A stretch of DNA of 64,000 nucleotides from contig NZ_VKOG01000001.1 of NCBI RefSeq assembly GCF_007474545.1, positions 992,001 to 1,056,000 on the forward strand. The letters run 5' to 3'. A program made the translations under genes and the position numbers. The notes under the pieces are model-generated. The model had not been told where the DNA came from, ran no database searches, and worked only from the letters and a program-made list of their open reading frames with translations. Below, in pieces: positions 35,401 to 44,307 of this stretch (the stretch's first letter is position 1; the number at the start of each line of letters is the position of its first letter). This stretch comes from Chryseobacterium binzhouense (GTDB lineage Bacteria > Bacteroidota > Bacteroidia > Flavobacteriales > Weeksellaceae).

Positions 35401-35630
35401 AAGGAGCGGGAGCTGAAATGAATAATGGTTTGGCATGGGTAGTAATCGGTGGTTTAACATCATCTTTATTCCTTACATTGATTATTGTACCGGTAGTTTA
35501 TTCATTGTTTGATTCTATCTTAAGAAGAATGGGTAAACATGAAAAAGTAGACTACGATGCGGAAATGAAGGCAGATTATGAACACAGAGAACTGAGTGAG
35601 GATGGTTTTACTCCTAAACACGTAGATTAA
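32442..35630 (+). CDS. RND efflux permease (HAE1/AcrB family)
   Basis: The 1062-residue inner-membrane transporter has 12 predicted membrane helices and two large periplasmic loops. IKRPSLVIVLFTILTLGG opens the first helix; GLSLVVGILVDDAIVVLENVYRHMEMG holds the proton-relay Asp pair; the second half has MIMLIGLVAKNAIMIVDFANMRK and ARLRPILMTTIAMIFGMIPIA. These fit drug/detergent RND pumps rather than metal pumps. Expelled compounds cannot be predicted. A terminator closes the operon. Confidence 0.93.
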   Translation: MKLAEISIKRPSLVIVLFTILTLGGLLSYSMMGYELIPKFETNMVTISTVYPGASPSEVETSVTRKIEDAVGSLENVKKVESSSYESLSVIMVQLNTGADVNYALNDAQRKVNAILADLPEDADPPSLQKFSLDDLPIMTLSITSGKLNNKELYDLLDKKIEPIFSRVNGVAQVDLIGGQEREIQVNLDEKKMQGYGIAIGDVQQAILSSNLDFPTGALKTRTSRSTIRLSGKYRNIEEMNNLVVSNKNGAQVRLSDIAMVFDTQKDVEKVARFNQNPTILLQVKKQSDANAVSVSEAIQKTIAQVQEDYKNQSLKVNIVDDSTNFTLDAADHVIFDLFLAIILVAVVMLLFLHNIRNAFIVMVSIPVSLIATVIGMYLMGYTLNLMSLLGLSLVVGILVDDAIVVLENVYRHMEMGKSRIRAAYDGASEIGFTVTAITLVIVVVFLPIAMSSGLVSDILAQFCVTVVIATMFSLLASFTIIPWLSSRFGKLVHLTGKNPFEKFILWFEKQLEKFTQWISGILEWCLKTTLRRVMTVIVTFIILISSFMLVAFGFIGGEFFPKMDRGQFLVQMELPKDASVEKTNQVTLEVEKYLRNDKDVVDMITTVGQQSSGFGGVQATLYQSEIQVILVDKSERNESTDIKSAKIKRALEEKFTGVEFKTAPIGLMGADNAPIELVVTAQDNETANKEANRILELLKKVPGSVDAELSTDSGNPEVQVNIDRDKMSSLGLNLASVGQTMQTAFSGNTDGKFRAGEYEYDINIRFGDANRQSIEDVRNLIFTNPQGEQVRLSQFAEVKMGSGPSLLERRDKSPSVKVKSKVVGRPVGDVANEWAAQFMDNEKTKPAGVSYIWSGDMENQTEGFGTLGIALLAAIVLVYLVMVSLYDSFVYPFVVLFSIPLALIGVMVILAITGNSLNIFTMLGMIMLIGLVAKNAIMIVDFANMRKAAGANTHDALIQANHARLRPILMTTIAMIFGMIPIAIAKGAGAEMNNGLAWVVIGGLTSSLFLTLIIVPVVYSLFDSILRRMGKHEKVDYDAEMKADYEHRELSEDGFTPKHVD

Positions 35631-35656
35631 ATTTATAACAGCCATTAATTAACCTT

Positions 35657-35686
35657 AAAACCGTATCAGAAATGATGCGGTTTTTC
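35657..35686 (+). terminator. Rho-independent terminator of the efflux operon
   Basis: AAAACCGTATC and GATGCGGTTTT form a stem with one mismatch around AGAAAT, followed by Ts. Confidence 0.75.
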
Positions 35687-35778
35687 TATTTATGTATAAG
35701 AAAAGTGATTCATAAAAATTATACATTTAGTAAAGAAAGTAATTTCAGCAGAATTTCGTAGAAAAGTTCAATCATTTT

Positions 35779-35796
35779 ATTGGTATTCGTACCAAT
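35779..35796. other. ATTGGTA-TTCG-TACCAAT hairpin
   Basis: Perfect 7-bp stem with a TTCG loop between the efflux terminator and the DnaJ-gene terminator, followed on the plus strand by CAATAAAAAAA. Role unknown; it may be a second transcription end signal. Confidence 0.4.
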
Positions 35797-35800
35797 CAAT

Positions 35801-35831
35801 AAAAAAAGCTTCCAGAATCCTCTGAAAGCCT
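35801..35831 (-). terminator. Rho-independent terminator of the DnaJ/KTSC gene
   Basis: Read on the minus strand: AGGCTTTCAGA, then TCTGGAAGCT, then TTTTTTT. Confidence 0.7.
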
Positions 35832-35854
35832 TAATTTGTTTCTTGAAAAAAAAA

Positions 35855-36301
35855 TTAATCTGCCATTACTTCGCCTGATTTTCTGTACAGAAAATTTCCG
35901 TAGATATGTCTTCTTGCAAAACGGCTTGGAGAATCAGAATTAACCATTTTAATATACGTATTTCTGGGTACTCCGATGTATTCAAACATTTTCCCATTCA
36001 AATGCTGTACTTTCAGAATTGATTTTTCCAGATAAAAATCTGTAATGATTGATTTTGTAATGGTTTCTGTATATTCCTCTTTGTACTTTTCCTGAGTTTC
36101 TTCGTTAATGCTTACCAGAAAATGGTAGGCTTCAATCACAGATTTGCTTTTCTCCTCTGCTTCAATTTTTCCTGCCTCATTATTGATAAATTTATCAGGA
36201 TGAGTATCCTTCATTACATTTCTGTAAATATTTTTAAGTTCCTTCAGTGTAACATTTTTATCAACTTCTAGAAGCTTTCTGTATTCGCCTAATTTTTTCA
36301 T
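35855..36301 (-). CDS. J-domain protein with C-terminal KTSC domain
   Basis: The 148-residue protein has a DnaJ J-domain at residues 1-70 (YRKLLEVDKNVTLKELKNIYRNVMKDTHPDKFIN, with the HPD tripeptide that stimulates DnaK) and a C-terminal KTSC domain (SILKVQHLNGKMFEYIGVPRNTYIKMVNSDSPSRFARRHIYGNF). The KTSC domain is thought to bind nucleic acid or act in lysyl-tRNA-synthetase-like contexts. This pairing is widespread in Bacteroidetes. It stands alone with its own terminator. Confidence 0.88.
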   Translation of the reverse strand: MKKLGEYRKLLEVDKNVTLKELKNIYRNVMKDTHPDKFINNEAGKIEAEEKSKSVIEAYHFLVSINEETQEKYKEEYTETITKSIITDFYLEKSILKVQHLNGKMFEYIGVPRNTYIKMVNSDSPSRFARRHIYGNFLYRKSGEVMAD

Positions 36302-36620
36302 ATGGTTGAATCCTTATTTCGGAATGCAAAATTAAGCTTTTTTAATTGATAAACTGTAAGTTATGTATTTTATTAATAATGTGTTTCTAGAGTCTTAGAT
36401 ATTGTAATGTATAATTAACGTAAATTTAATATTACGGGAATAATTTTTTATAAATGATACTTTTTTCAGAAAAAAAACCAATATACCACAATTTTGAATT
36501 AAATTTGCAAACCACCTTAAAGTTCTAGTATTCTTAAAAGAGATTGTCCGTTTTCTAAACGGTCTCATCATATATCACCATTTCACAAGCTTTATTTGCA
36601 CGACATAAAAACGAAATGTG
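36302..36620. other. Intergenic region with promoter and 5'-UTR hairpin
   Basis: AT-rich gap of about 320 bp between divergent genes. TAAATTTG at 36500-36507 is the only exact -7 box seen. A hairpin at 36540-36566 (GAGA and CCGTTT pairing with AAACGG and TCTC, a 4-nt bulge on the left arm) would lie in the leader of the regulator gene. No gene was seen. Confidence 0.4.
36500..36507 (+). promoter_or_regulatory. Candidate -7 promoter element of TPR/LuxR gene
   Basis: TAAATTTG fits TAnnTTTG, about 114 nt before ATG 36621, leaving a leader long enough to hold the 36540-36566 hairpin. Confidence 0.4.
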
Positions 36621-38051
36621 ATGATAAAATTTAAGCTGTTATTTTTACTGATACTTTTTTTTGCTAAAGTAAATTCGCAGAATTCTTGTGTGATATTGGA
36701 TTCTTTGATGATGAAAGAGCCTGATAAAATGCTGGCTGATAATATTTCCAGACAAAAAATCATCAACTGGAATCTATTGATGATGAAAAAGGCTCAAAAA
36801 GAAAATTGCAAAAAGGCAATAGTTTGGGGGAATATTAATCTGGGAGTACAACATTACAATCTGGCAAAACCGGATATAAGTCTTACATATCTTAATAAGG
36901 CTAAAACGCTTGCAGATGAAATATCTGCTGATAATGAGACTTATAGCAGGATTTTTCAGGAGTTTTCACAAACTTATTATACATTGGGAATGTACGATGT
37001 TAGTTTAAAATACAATTCCAAAGCAATGTATTATGGAAGAAAAATTACAAATATTAAATATAAAAACTGGTTTTTAAGTTTTGTTTACAATTCTCGTGCA
37101 AGTAATCTGATACAATCAAAAAAAGATTCTGCTCTGTTTTATCTACATAAGGCATCAGCTGCTTTAAAAAATCCCGTAACATATTCAGCTTTAGCAGGAT
37201 ATTATATTAATAACAATATTCATACAGATTCTGCCAGGTTTTATTTGAATAATGCTGAAAAACTTTTTAAAGAAAAAAAAGTTAATCCTTACAATTTATC
37301 TGTATTGTATTATCGTTATGCCTGTTTATATGCAAATGAAAAAAACAACGAAAAATCTCTCGAATATCTGGAAAAATCTCTCGATTTAGCATCCAACGGT
37401 AAGAACAGACAGCATCTTTTAAACGTATATAACCTGCTTGGAGAGATGTACAGAAAAACTGGCGATATTGATAAAGAGAAAAAAATACTGGAGGAGTACA
37501 AAAAATTTAATGATTCTTATAAAGATGCCCAGGCAAAAAGTGTTGATATAACAATACAGAATTTAGAAAAAGAATTGTCAGAGAAACAAGATAAACAAAC
37601 TAAAAAAATAATTATTATTTCTTCAGTTTTATTATTAATCTTGTCATTATTACTTCTTTATTATAGTAAAAACAAAAGAAGATCTGTTAAATTGGAAAAT
37701 ACTATTGATGAAGTCTTTACAGTTGCTGAAAAAAAAGAAGAAGTACTGCCTTCTGTTACCTTGGATGAACTGTATGAATCTGCAAAATCAAGAGATCCTA
37801 ACTTTTATAATAAATTTCAAATCTTTTATCCCGAATTTTTCAAAAAACTTACAGAGTTCAATTCTGATTTACAAAAAAATGAACTTCATATTCTGGCTTA
37901 TATTTATTTAAATTTTGAAACAAAACAGATCGCTGATATTCTTCATTTGTCTACAAAAACTATTCAGAATAAAAAATATAATATCAGAAAAAAGCTCAAT
38001 ATGCAGACTAATGAAGATATGTATATATGGTTAAAGGTCTTTTATCAATAA
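36621..38051 (+). CDS. Membrane-anchored TPR protein with C-terminal LuxR-type helix-turn-helix
   Basis: From ATG 36621 (a GTG lies just before) the 476-residue protein has a signal peptide (FKLLFLLILFFAKVNSQ), about 300 residues of TPR-type helices (periplasmic by topology), one membrane helix (IIIISSVLLLILSLLLLYY, about residues 330-348), and a cytoplasmic C-terminal LuxR-type HTH (ELHILAYIYLNFETKQIADILHLSTKTIQNKKYNIRKKLNM). This layout matches Bacteroidetes one-component regulators that sense in the periplasm and bind DNA while membrane-bound. It precedes a run of secreted surface proteins that it may control. Confidence 0.85.
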   Translation: MIKFKLLFLLILFFAKVNSQNSCVILDSLMMKEPDKMLADNISRQKIINWNLLMMKKAQKENCKKAIVWGNINLGVQHYNLAKPDISLTYLNKAKTLADEISADNETYSRIFQEFSQTYYTLGMYDVSLKYNSKAMYYGRKITNIKYKNWFLSFVYNSRASNLIQSKKDSALFYLHKASAALKNPVTYSALAGYYINNNIHTDSARFYLNNAEKLFKEKKVNPYNLSVLYYRYACLYANEKNNEKSLEYLEKSLDLASNGKNRQHLLNVYNLLGEMYRKTGDIDKEKKILEEYKKFNDSYKDAQAKSVDITIQNLEKELSEKQDKQTKKIIIISSVLLLILSLLLLYYSKNKRRSVKLENTIDEVFTVAEKKEEVLPSVTLDELYESAKSRDPNFYNKFQIFYPEFFKKLTEFNSDLQKNELHILAYIYLNFETKQIADILHLSTKTIQNKKYNIRKKLNMQTNEDMYIWLKVFYQ

Positions 38052-38178
38052 AATTACAGAGTTTTTTGATTACGTAACTGTCTAACTTTCAGTATTTTAT
38101 TTTGTAGGGTAGATTAGGGGTAGGCGTTTTTTTTGTTTTCATATTCTGCTTTTATTTCTTTGCATCAGATATACACAG

Positions 38179-38817
38179 ATGCACAGTTGGAAAAAAAATA
38201 TTACGGCAACAAAACATTACACTGTTTTTACAACAGTTGTAGTGTTTTTTGTTTTTTTGTTTCCTGCTTCATTATTTTCACAAAAGGCTAATCCCGACTC
38301 ACTTACTCAAAATAAAGAATTAAAACCGGCTGCAAAAGAAAAACTTACTTCCGATAGAAATGCCATAGTAAAATCTCAGGATTCTAATCCTGTCTTGTAT
38401 GTAAAGGAAGGGGTTACAGTGTATAATTTTGATAATATCAATAATATACGTATTGTAGAAATTCGGGAAAATTCTGAAAAACCTGTAAGAGTTGCTAAGA
38501 TTTCGGTTCATAAAAAACAGAAAAAGAAAGAACATATTAGAATAGCCGTAAAAAAGGCTACTGTACCGAATAAGTTTACTTATAAATCATTTCCCAATCA
38601 TTCTCGTTTTACTGTAGAAAGTTTAGTAAAAAACGTTGCTGTAATCATCAGTAATAGCTCCAATCATAAGAATGTTTCTGGTCTTGCTACTATATATACT
38701 CCTTTTATTGCTTTTTATGCAATTCCAGAAAGTAATTTTGGGGAGAATTCTTTTTTATATTACAATATAGTCTCACAAAATAATTTTGCGAGACCTCCTC
38801 CTGTGAAGATTTCATAA
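38179..38817 (+). CDS. Hypothetical secreted protein
   Basis: The 212-residue protein has a hydrophobic N-terminal helix ending ASLFSQ (signal peptide or anchor) and a basic, lysine-rich middle (HKKQKKKEHIRIAVKK). No domain was recognised. Position after the regulator and before the paralogous surface proteins suggests it belongs to the same locus. The lack of beta-repeats sets it apart from its neighbours. Confidence 0.6.
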   Translation: MHSWKKNITATKHYTVFTTVVVFFVFLFPASLFSQKANPDSLTQNKELKPAAKEKLTSDRNAIVKSQDSNPVLYVKEGVTVYNFDNINNIRIVEIRENSEKPVRVAKISVHKKQKKKEHIRIAVKKATVPNKFTYKSFPNHSRFTVESLVKNVAVIISNSSNHKNVSGLATIYTPFIAFYAIPESNFGENSFLYYNIVSQNNFARPPPVKIS

Positions 38818-38894
38818 AAACGATCATTTTTTAATTATTCAACATACTAATATGTTGATGAGTTATTTATTGTTTAAAAATTAAAAATAATTAA

Positions 38895-40091
38895 ATGAAA
38901 TCTCAGATCTTTATCTTATTATCACTTGCTGTATCTTCATATGCATATTCTCAAACAGGAAGAGTAGGTATCAATACCGAAAATCCGCAAAATACCTTTC
39001 ATATAGATGGGGGAAAAGATAATCCTCTAACCGGAACACCATCGGATGCTCAGCAAGCAAACGATATAATTATTACCAACGATGGCAAAATTGGAATCGG
39101 AATGACAGTTCCAAAAAATTTGCTGAATATCAGCAAAAAAGGAAATGCAACAGGGATAGTAACTCCTTTTGTAGATGGAATTACCATTACAGCTGATACA
39201 AATAGCCCTGGTTGGTCTGGTCCCGGTTTATATTTAGAGGGCGCAAATGCTACAGCAGGACAAAAGCTTTTTAAATTAAATTATACCAGAAATACAGCCG
39301 GAAACTCTTTCTTAAACTTTCAGGCAGTAGCAGATGATGCTTCTAACAGTACTAGACAAATTATGTCTGTATACCATAACGGCAATGTCGGGATTGGTGG
39401 CAATCCTAATACTACGCCTGCAGCAGAGAGACTTGATGTGGTTGAAGGTAATGTAAGAGTAAGAACCATAAATACTAATGTAGGTGCAACTACCGACAAA
39501 GCAGTAGTAGCAGATGCTACCGGAGTTTTAAAAACAGTAAGCCTACCGGCAGGAGCACTTATAGGTGATATAAAGCCAGGTTTTCAAACCGGAGATCATT
39601 CTGGCTGGGTAAGATTAGACGGCAGATTAAAAAGCAGTTTATCTGCATCTCAGCAAACGGCAGCAACTTCTTTAGGTTTCGGAACAAATTTACCCAATGC
39701 AACAAATTCTTATTTATCCCAAAACGGCACAACACTCGGAAGTATCAGCAGTGCCAACACCAAAGTGATTAATCAAAATAATCTTCCCAATGTAACTTTG
39801 GGTGGGAACACCAATACTGTACAGCCTGCTATAAGATATGATATTAAAAATGGTTCGGGAGCTAATCAGGCACAAATTGCTAATGGTCCATCAGTTACTT
39901 TTCTGGCTGCTGACGGCACCAATGGTATAGGGGTTTATAATGACGATGTGGTTAATAATAATATTTTATCTCAAAATTCTCATAACCACACGATCACTAC
40001 TGAAAGTATAAATGGGGGAGTAACACAGCAGGCACTTAATATTCAGCCACAGACAATGAGCGTTAATATGTTTGTTTATCTAGGACAATAA
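38895..40091 (+). CDS. Secreted protein with phage tail-collar-like C-terminal region
   Basis: The 398-residue protein has a signal peptide ending SSYAYSQ, an N-terminal module RVGINTENPQNTFHIDGG that recurs in the next two genes, a middle beta region (GLYLEGANATAGQKLFKLNYTRNTAGNSFLNF) and a C-terminal part (GDIKPGFQTGDHSGWVRLDGR...TNLPNATNSYLSQNGTTLG...NNLPNVTLGG) resembling tail-collar/microcystin-dependent-type domains of phage tail fibres and adhesins. A surface or fibre role is inferred. No T9SS tail was seen. Confidence 0.65.
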   Translation: MKSQIFILLSLAVSSYAYSQTGRVGINTENPQNTFHIDGGKDNPLTGTPSDAQQANDIIITNDGKIGIGMTVPKNLLNISKKGNATGIVTPFVDGITITADTNSPGWSGPGLYLEGANATAGQKLFKLNYTRNTAGNSFLNFQAVADDASNSTRQIMSVYHNGNVGIGGNPNTTPAAERLDVVEGNVRVRTINTNVGATTDKAVVADATGVLKTVSLPAGALIGDIKPGFQTGDHSGWVRLDGRLKSSLSASQQTAATSLGFGTNLPNATNSYLSQNGTTLGSISSANTKVINQNNLPNVTLGGNTNTVQPAIRYDIKNGSGANQAQIANGPSVTFLAADGTNGIGVYNDDVVNNNILSQNSHNHTITTESINGGVTQQALNIQPQTMSVNMFVYLGQ

Positions 40092-40111
40092 TTTAATGAA
40101 AAAATACTTAC

Positions 40112-40138
40112 ACTATCCCTGTCAACCACAGGGATAGT
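40112..40138. other. Perfect 10-bp hairpin between paralogous surface genes
   Basis: ACTATCCCTG and CAGGGATAGT pair around TCAACCA. There is no T run on the plus strand; on the minus strand it is followed by TATTTTTT. It may be an attenuator or processing site. Confidence 0.45.
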
Positions 40139-40165
40139 ATGATAACACAAAATTTATAACACAAA

Positions 40166-41092
40166 ATGAAAAAAACAATTTTATCACTATCAATAGTGAT
40201 ATCAGGAATTCTTTCTTCTCAGGTAGGAATCAACGAAAACAATCCATCTGCAACATTAGACATCAAATCCAAAGGAAACACCAGCGCAACAAAAGCTTTG
40301 GAAATCAATAATTCTGATGCCAAAGAACTGGTCACCGTATTAGACAATGGCAATGTAGGAATAAATGTTCCGACACCAACAGCAAAACTGCATACCGATG
40401 GAGGAGTACGATATGAAAATCTACCACAGATAAGTACAGGTATTACTCCTATTGCAATAGATGCCAATGGCTATGTAGGCACTTATGTGCCATCGGTACT
40501 TTATTCTTATCTTACTATTGACAACACTCAAGCTGTAGATAGTTTTCCTTTGGCCAGTAATACTTCATTTACTCTACTACCTTTTCTCACTTCAGGAATC
40601 CAAAATAATCCTTTGGGTGTTTCCATAGGAACAGACACAAATTCTATGCTTACCAGAACCAATGGAACTAATATTATGGGAGTAAATGCACGTTATATTA
40701 CGATTCCAATTCCGGGTGTTTATAAAATTAATTTAAATTATTATACCTCTTGTTCAGGAAATAGGACAGGAAATAGTGGCGGTGTAAATCTCTTAGGAAT
40801 AGGAACAGGTATCTACAAAGCGAATTCAGGAAGCACTAACTATTCAGAACTTACTACCATTCGATATAATGCTTTGCCAAGAAGAACAGATGCAGGAGCT
40901 TTGGCGACAGGATATTATAATTATCCATTTGCTCACAATATTTTTTCTATTGTAGAAACTACTACAGCCAATGAAAAAGTGGCGTTTTTTGTGAATTGGG
41001 GAACTGGTGATCAGTATAGTGGTGACTCCTGTACATTTCCTGCACCTGCTGGTTTGGATAAGAGGGTAACATTAATTATTTCAAAACTGTAG
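40166..41092 (+). CDS. Hypothetical secreted protein, tandem paralogue 1
   Basis: The 308-residue protein has a signal peptide (MKKTILSLSIVISGILSSQ) followed by VGINENNPSATLDIKSKGNTSATKALEINNSDAKELVTVLDNGNVGIN, which is clearly paralogous to the start of the next protein. Its C-terminal half is beta-rich and ends TLIISKL. No known enzyme motif was seen. The adjacent gene starts 3 nt after its stop, so they are translated from one message. Confidence 0.65.
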   Translation: MKKTILSLSIVISGILSSQVGINENNPSATLDIKSKGNTSATKALEINNSDAKELVTVLDNGNVGINVPTPTAKLHTDGGVRYENLPQISTGITPIAIDANGYVGTYVPSVLYSYLTIDNTQAVDSFPLASNTSFTLLPFLTSGIQNNPLGVSIGTDTNSMLTRTNGTNIMGVNARYITIPIPGVYKINLNYYTSCSGNRTGNSGGVNLLGIGTGIYKANSGSTNYSELTTIRYNALPRRTDAGALATGYYNYPFAHNIFSIVETTTANEKVAFFVNWGTGDQYSGDSCTFPAPAGLDKRVTLIISKL

Positions 41093-41095
41093 AAG

Positions 41096-42076
41096 ATGAG
41101 AAATGTTAATATTATAGCCTGTTTTTTTCTATTTGGATTTACATTTGCACAAAATGATAAAGTAGGAATTGGTACAGAGACTCCGTCTGCAATGTTGGAT
41201 ATTGTTACAAAAGGAAATAATGATGCTGCGAAAGCTTTAGAGATTAATAATTCTTCTAATACAGAGCTTTTAAAAGTAACGAATGACGGGAAAGTAGGAA
41301 TTAATATAGGTGCAAATATTCCTGATGCACTCCTTCACATTAATTCCCAAGGAATAAAAAATATCAGACACCAGAATTTACCTGTACTTAACGAAACAGA
41401 TTATACACCTCCTTTTAACAATTTAGGTGTATCTTCTAACGGTAACGCCGTAGGAATTCCTACCACAGTAAAATATCTCTATTACCAAAATGGAAGTGCA
41501 TTTCCTGCAACCTATAACAATACTAATAATACAGGTGGATTTTCATTGTCAAATACAAATCAATACATTAATTTACCCATACGAAATGATGCTGGTCTAA
41601 AAGGTGATACTATCGGAATGACCTTTGGTACAGATACAAACGCTACCATCAATGGTCAGTCGGTAAGCAACGTGCAGTATATTACGATTCCGGAGCCGGG
41701 TGTTTATTTGTTTGAATTTTATGGTACAGCAAGATGTAACAGATTTAATGATACCCAAAACTACACATTCAACGGACAAATTGAAGTCAATACCATTTTT
41801 GCTTCTGCAAGCGGAACGATTTATACTACAGACACTATTTTTAGAGGCAGACTAGATGGGATGAGGAATGATAGTGGCAGTACTTTTAACACATCATACA
41901 GTTTAGCAAATCCTCAAACTCTTACTGTAGCCTACCAGACAACACAGGCAAATCAAAAAGTAGCGTTGTTTTTTAATTATGCAGGTGGTGATAATGACTT
42001 CAGTAAAGACGAGTGTCTATTCAATATTCCTGCAGGTTCAAACTTCAGTTATTATTTTATTATAACAAGATTATAA
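41096..42076 (+). CDS. Hypothetical secreted protein, tandem paralogue 2
   Basis: The 326-residue protein has a signal peptide ending GFTFAQ, then KVGIGTETPSAMLDIVTKGNNDAAKALEINNSSNTELLKVTNDGKVGIN, sharing order and wording with the preceding gene. Its C-terminal half (YITIPEPGVYLFEFYGTARCNRF...DECLFNIPAGSNFSYYFIITRL) also aligns with that gene (YITIPIPGVYKINLNYYTSCSGN...DSCTFPAPAGLDKRVTLIISKL). The pair is a tandem duplication; function is unknown, probably surface-exposed. Confidence 0.65.
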   Translation: MRNVNIIACFFLFGFTFAQNDKVGIGTETPSAMLDIVTKGNNDAAKALEINNSSNTELLKVTNDGKVGINIGANIPDALLHINSQGIKNIRHQNLPVLNETDYTPPFNNLGVSSNGNAVGIPTTVKYLYYQNGSAFPATYNNTNNTGGFSLSNTNQYINLPIRNDAGLKGDTIGMTFGTDTNATINGQSVSNVQYITIPEPGVYLFEFYGTARCNRFNDTQNYTFNGQIEVNTIFASASGTIYTTDTIFRGRLDGMRNDSGSTFNTSYSLANPQTLTVAYQTTQANQKVALFFNYAGGDNDFSKDECLFNIPAGSNFSYYFIITRL

Positions 42077-43020
42077 ATTTCAAAACAACATATTCTAGTT
42101 AAATGAAATTCTATTAAAATAAAAATTAAAGAATAGTTCTTTTAACGAAAAAAACAAAAAAAATGAAAAACAAAATTTTTATACTTATTCTAAGTATGAT
42201 GAGCGTAATTGGATATGCTCAGTGTGTCCCATCTGCCACCAATCCTGATTCAGACGGTGACGGAATTGCAAATGTCTGTGATTTAGATGATGATAATGAT
42301 GGGATTTTAGATACAGTAGAATGTCCTACTGTAAATAATAAACCTCTTTTTCACCTTTTTGATTACACCCCTACAAATTTAGCTGATCCTTTATGGCTTT
42401 ATAAACAGACAAATGGTATTGCTTCAGCATATGTTTGTGCGAGTGGTACAGGTTGTAGCACAGCACCAAATGGACAACCTTATTTAAATGCTAATGTAAC
42501 AGGAACTGTTGATAACTTAGCGTATGATGATGGTAAATATTATATCATAAATTCTGCTGGTAATTTGCTTTATTCTGCCAACATCATAACAGGAAACTTT
42601 GTCAACCTAGGGAATGCAAATATTGGCAGCGGTTATAAAAATCTGGGTTATGATAATGGTGTATTTTACCATTGGAAGAGGATTGGTACAACCAACAATA
42701 TAGAACTATATCGTACAACCAATCCCGTATCTGTTCCATGGACTTCTTTAGGTACAATAGTAGGAGGTACATATACTTTTGGAACCGGAGGTTTCAATTA
42801 TTTATTGAAAGATATTGCTGTTAATGATGGTGTTTTCTATTTTTTGTATGACGGTACTGATGTCCCTACTGATGAGTCGTACAGTAGTGTTCGCTCTATA
42901 GTTTATTCAAACAGTGCTCCTACGACTGCTGCTTCTAGTTGGCAAAATTTAGGTTCTGCCAATTTTGGTGTAGATGTTTACAATATAGCTTATGGCTCTG
43001 AAGATGTATTAACTCTCTGT

Positions 43021-43553
43021 GATACTGATGGTGACGGAATCCCTAATCATTTAGACTTAGACTCTGATAATGATGGTTGTCCGGATGCAATTGAAGGTGG
43101 TGCGGCTTTCACATCTACTAATCTTGTCAACTCTTCAATGTCGGGAGGTAACTCTGGTGCTACAAGCGGCACTTTCAATCAACCAATTACTCAGAATTTA
43201 GGTAATACCGTCAATACAACTTCCTCTTCAACGCGTTATGGTGTACCTACTGTTGCAGATTCAGGACAGACTTTAGGAACTTCACAAACTGCGAATCCTG
43301 TTTTAGCGGCAGGAACTGCAGGAACAAATCAAACTATAACTTCAGGAAGCACACCAACAGCGTTATCGTTAACAGGTGCTACAGGAAGCGTTCAATGGCA
43401 GCTTTCTAATGACAATACTACATTTACAAACATTTCAGGAGCAACTAATACAACTTATGCTCCGGGAACATTAACGGCTACAAGATATTACCGTGCAATT
43501 GTTACCAGTGTTGGTGGATGTACTTCGATAAGCAATACGGTAACAATTACCGT
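43021..43553 (+). repeat. Internal tandem module, copy 1
   Basis: This unit (TSP3, Ser/Thr/Gly linker, Ig-like) recurs 1287 bp downstream with no length change and only scattered substitutions; long stretches are identical, for example around the [19 protein letters not shown] codons. Confidence 0.85.
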
Positions 43554-44307
43554 AAATAATCCTTGTTTAATTTCTGCAACTAATCCTGACTCAGATGGAG
43601 ATGGTATTGCTGATGCATGCGATTTAGATGATGATAATGATGGAATTTTAGATTGTGAAGAAAATCTTTTAAATAGACCAGTTAATGAATTTTTTAAGAT
43701 TAACGGTAATGCTCAGATGGTTAATAGTACAGAGGTACGATTGACACAAAATGCACAGGCACAATCAGGACAACTGTGGTCTTATGGAAAAACAGATTTT
43801 ACAAAAAGTTTTACAATTTCTTTTCAGGCTTATTTAGGTGCTGATAATGATGGTGCTGATGGAGTTGCTATTGTTTTTCACAATGATCCGGCAGGAGTTA
43901 ATGCTACTGGTCAGATAGGATCTGGTATTGGGGCAAGAGGTATTCAAAACGGAATAGTTTTAGAACTTGATACGTTTGAAAATTGGTGGGAGCCAATTTC
44001 AGATATTACTGCAGACCATGGTCATATATGGCGATCTAGTAATCAAGCTTCATTATCAACCCCTGTCGCTTTGCCAAATTTAGAAAATGGTGCATGGCAT
44101 GCGGTAATTTTAACTTGGAATCGTTCAACAAATACGCTTTCTTATACTGTAAATGGCACATTGGCAGGATCTTATACAGGAGATATTATTAATTCTATCT
44201 TTGGAGGAGCTAATAAAGTATATTTTGGTTTCACGGGATCAACCGGAGTTTTTACCAATGAGCAAAAAGTAAGGTTTTCTCAAACCTGTTCCTTACCTTT
44301 TGAACTT

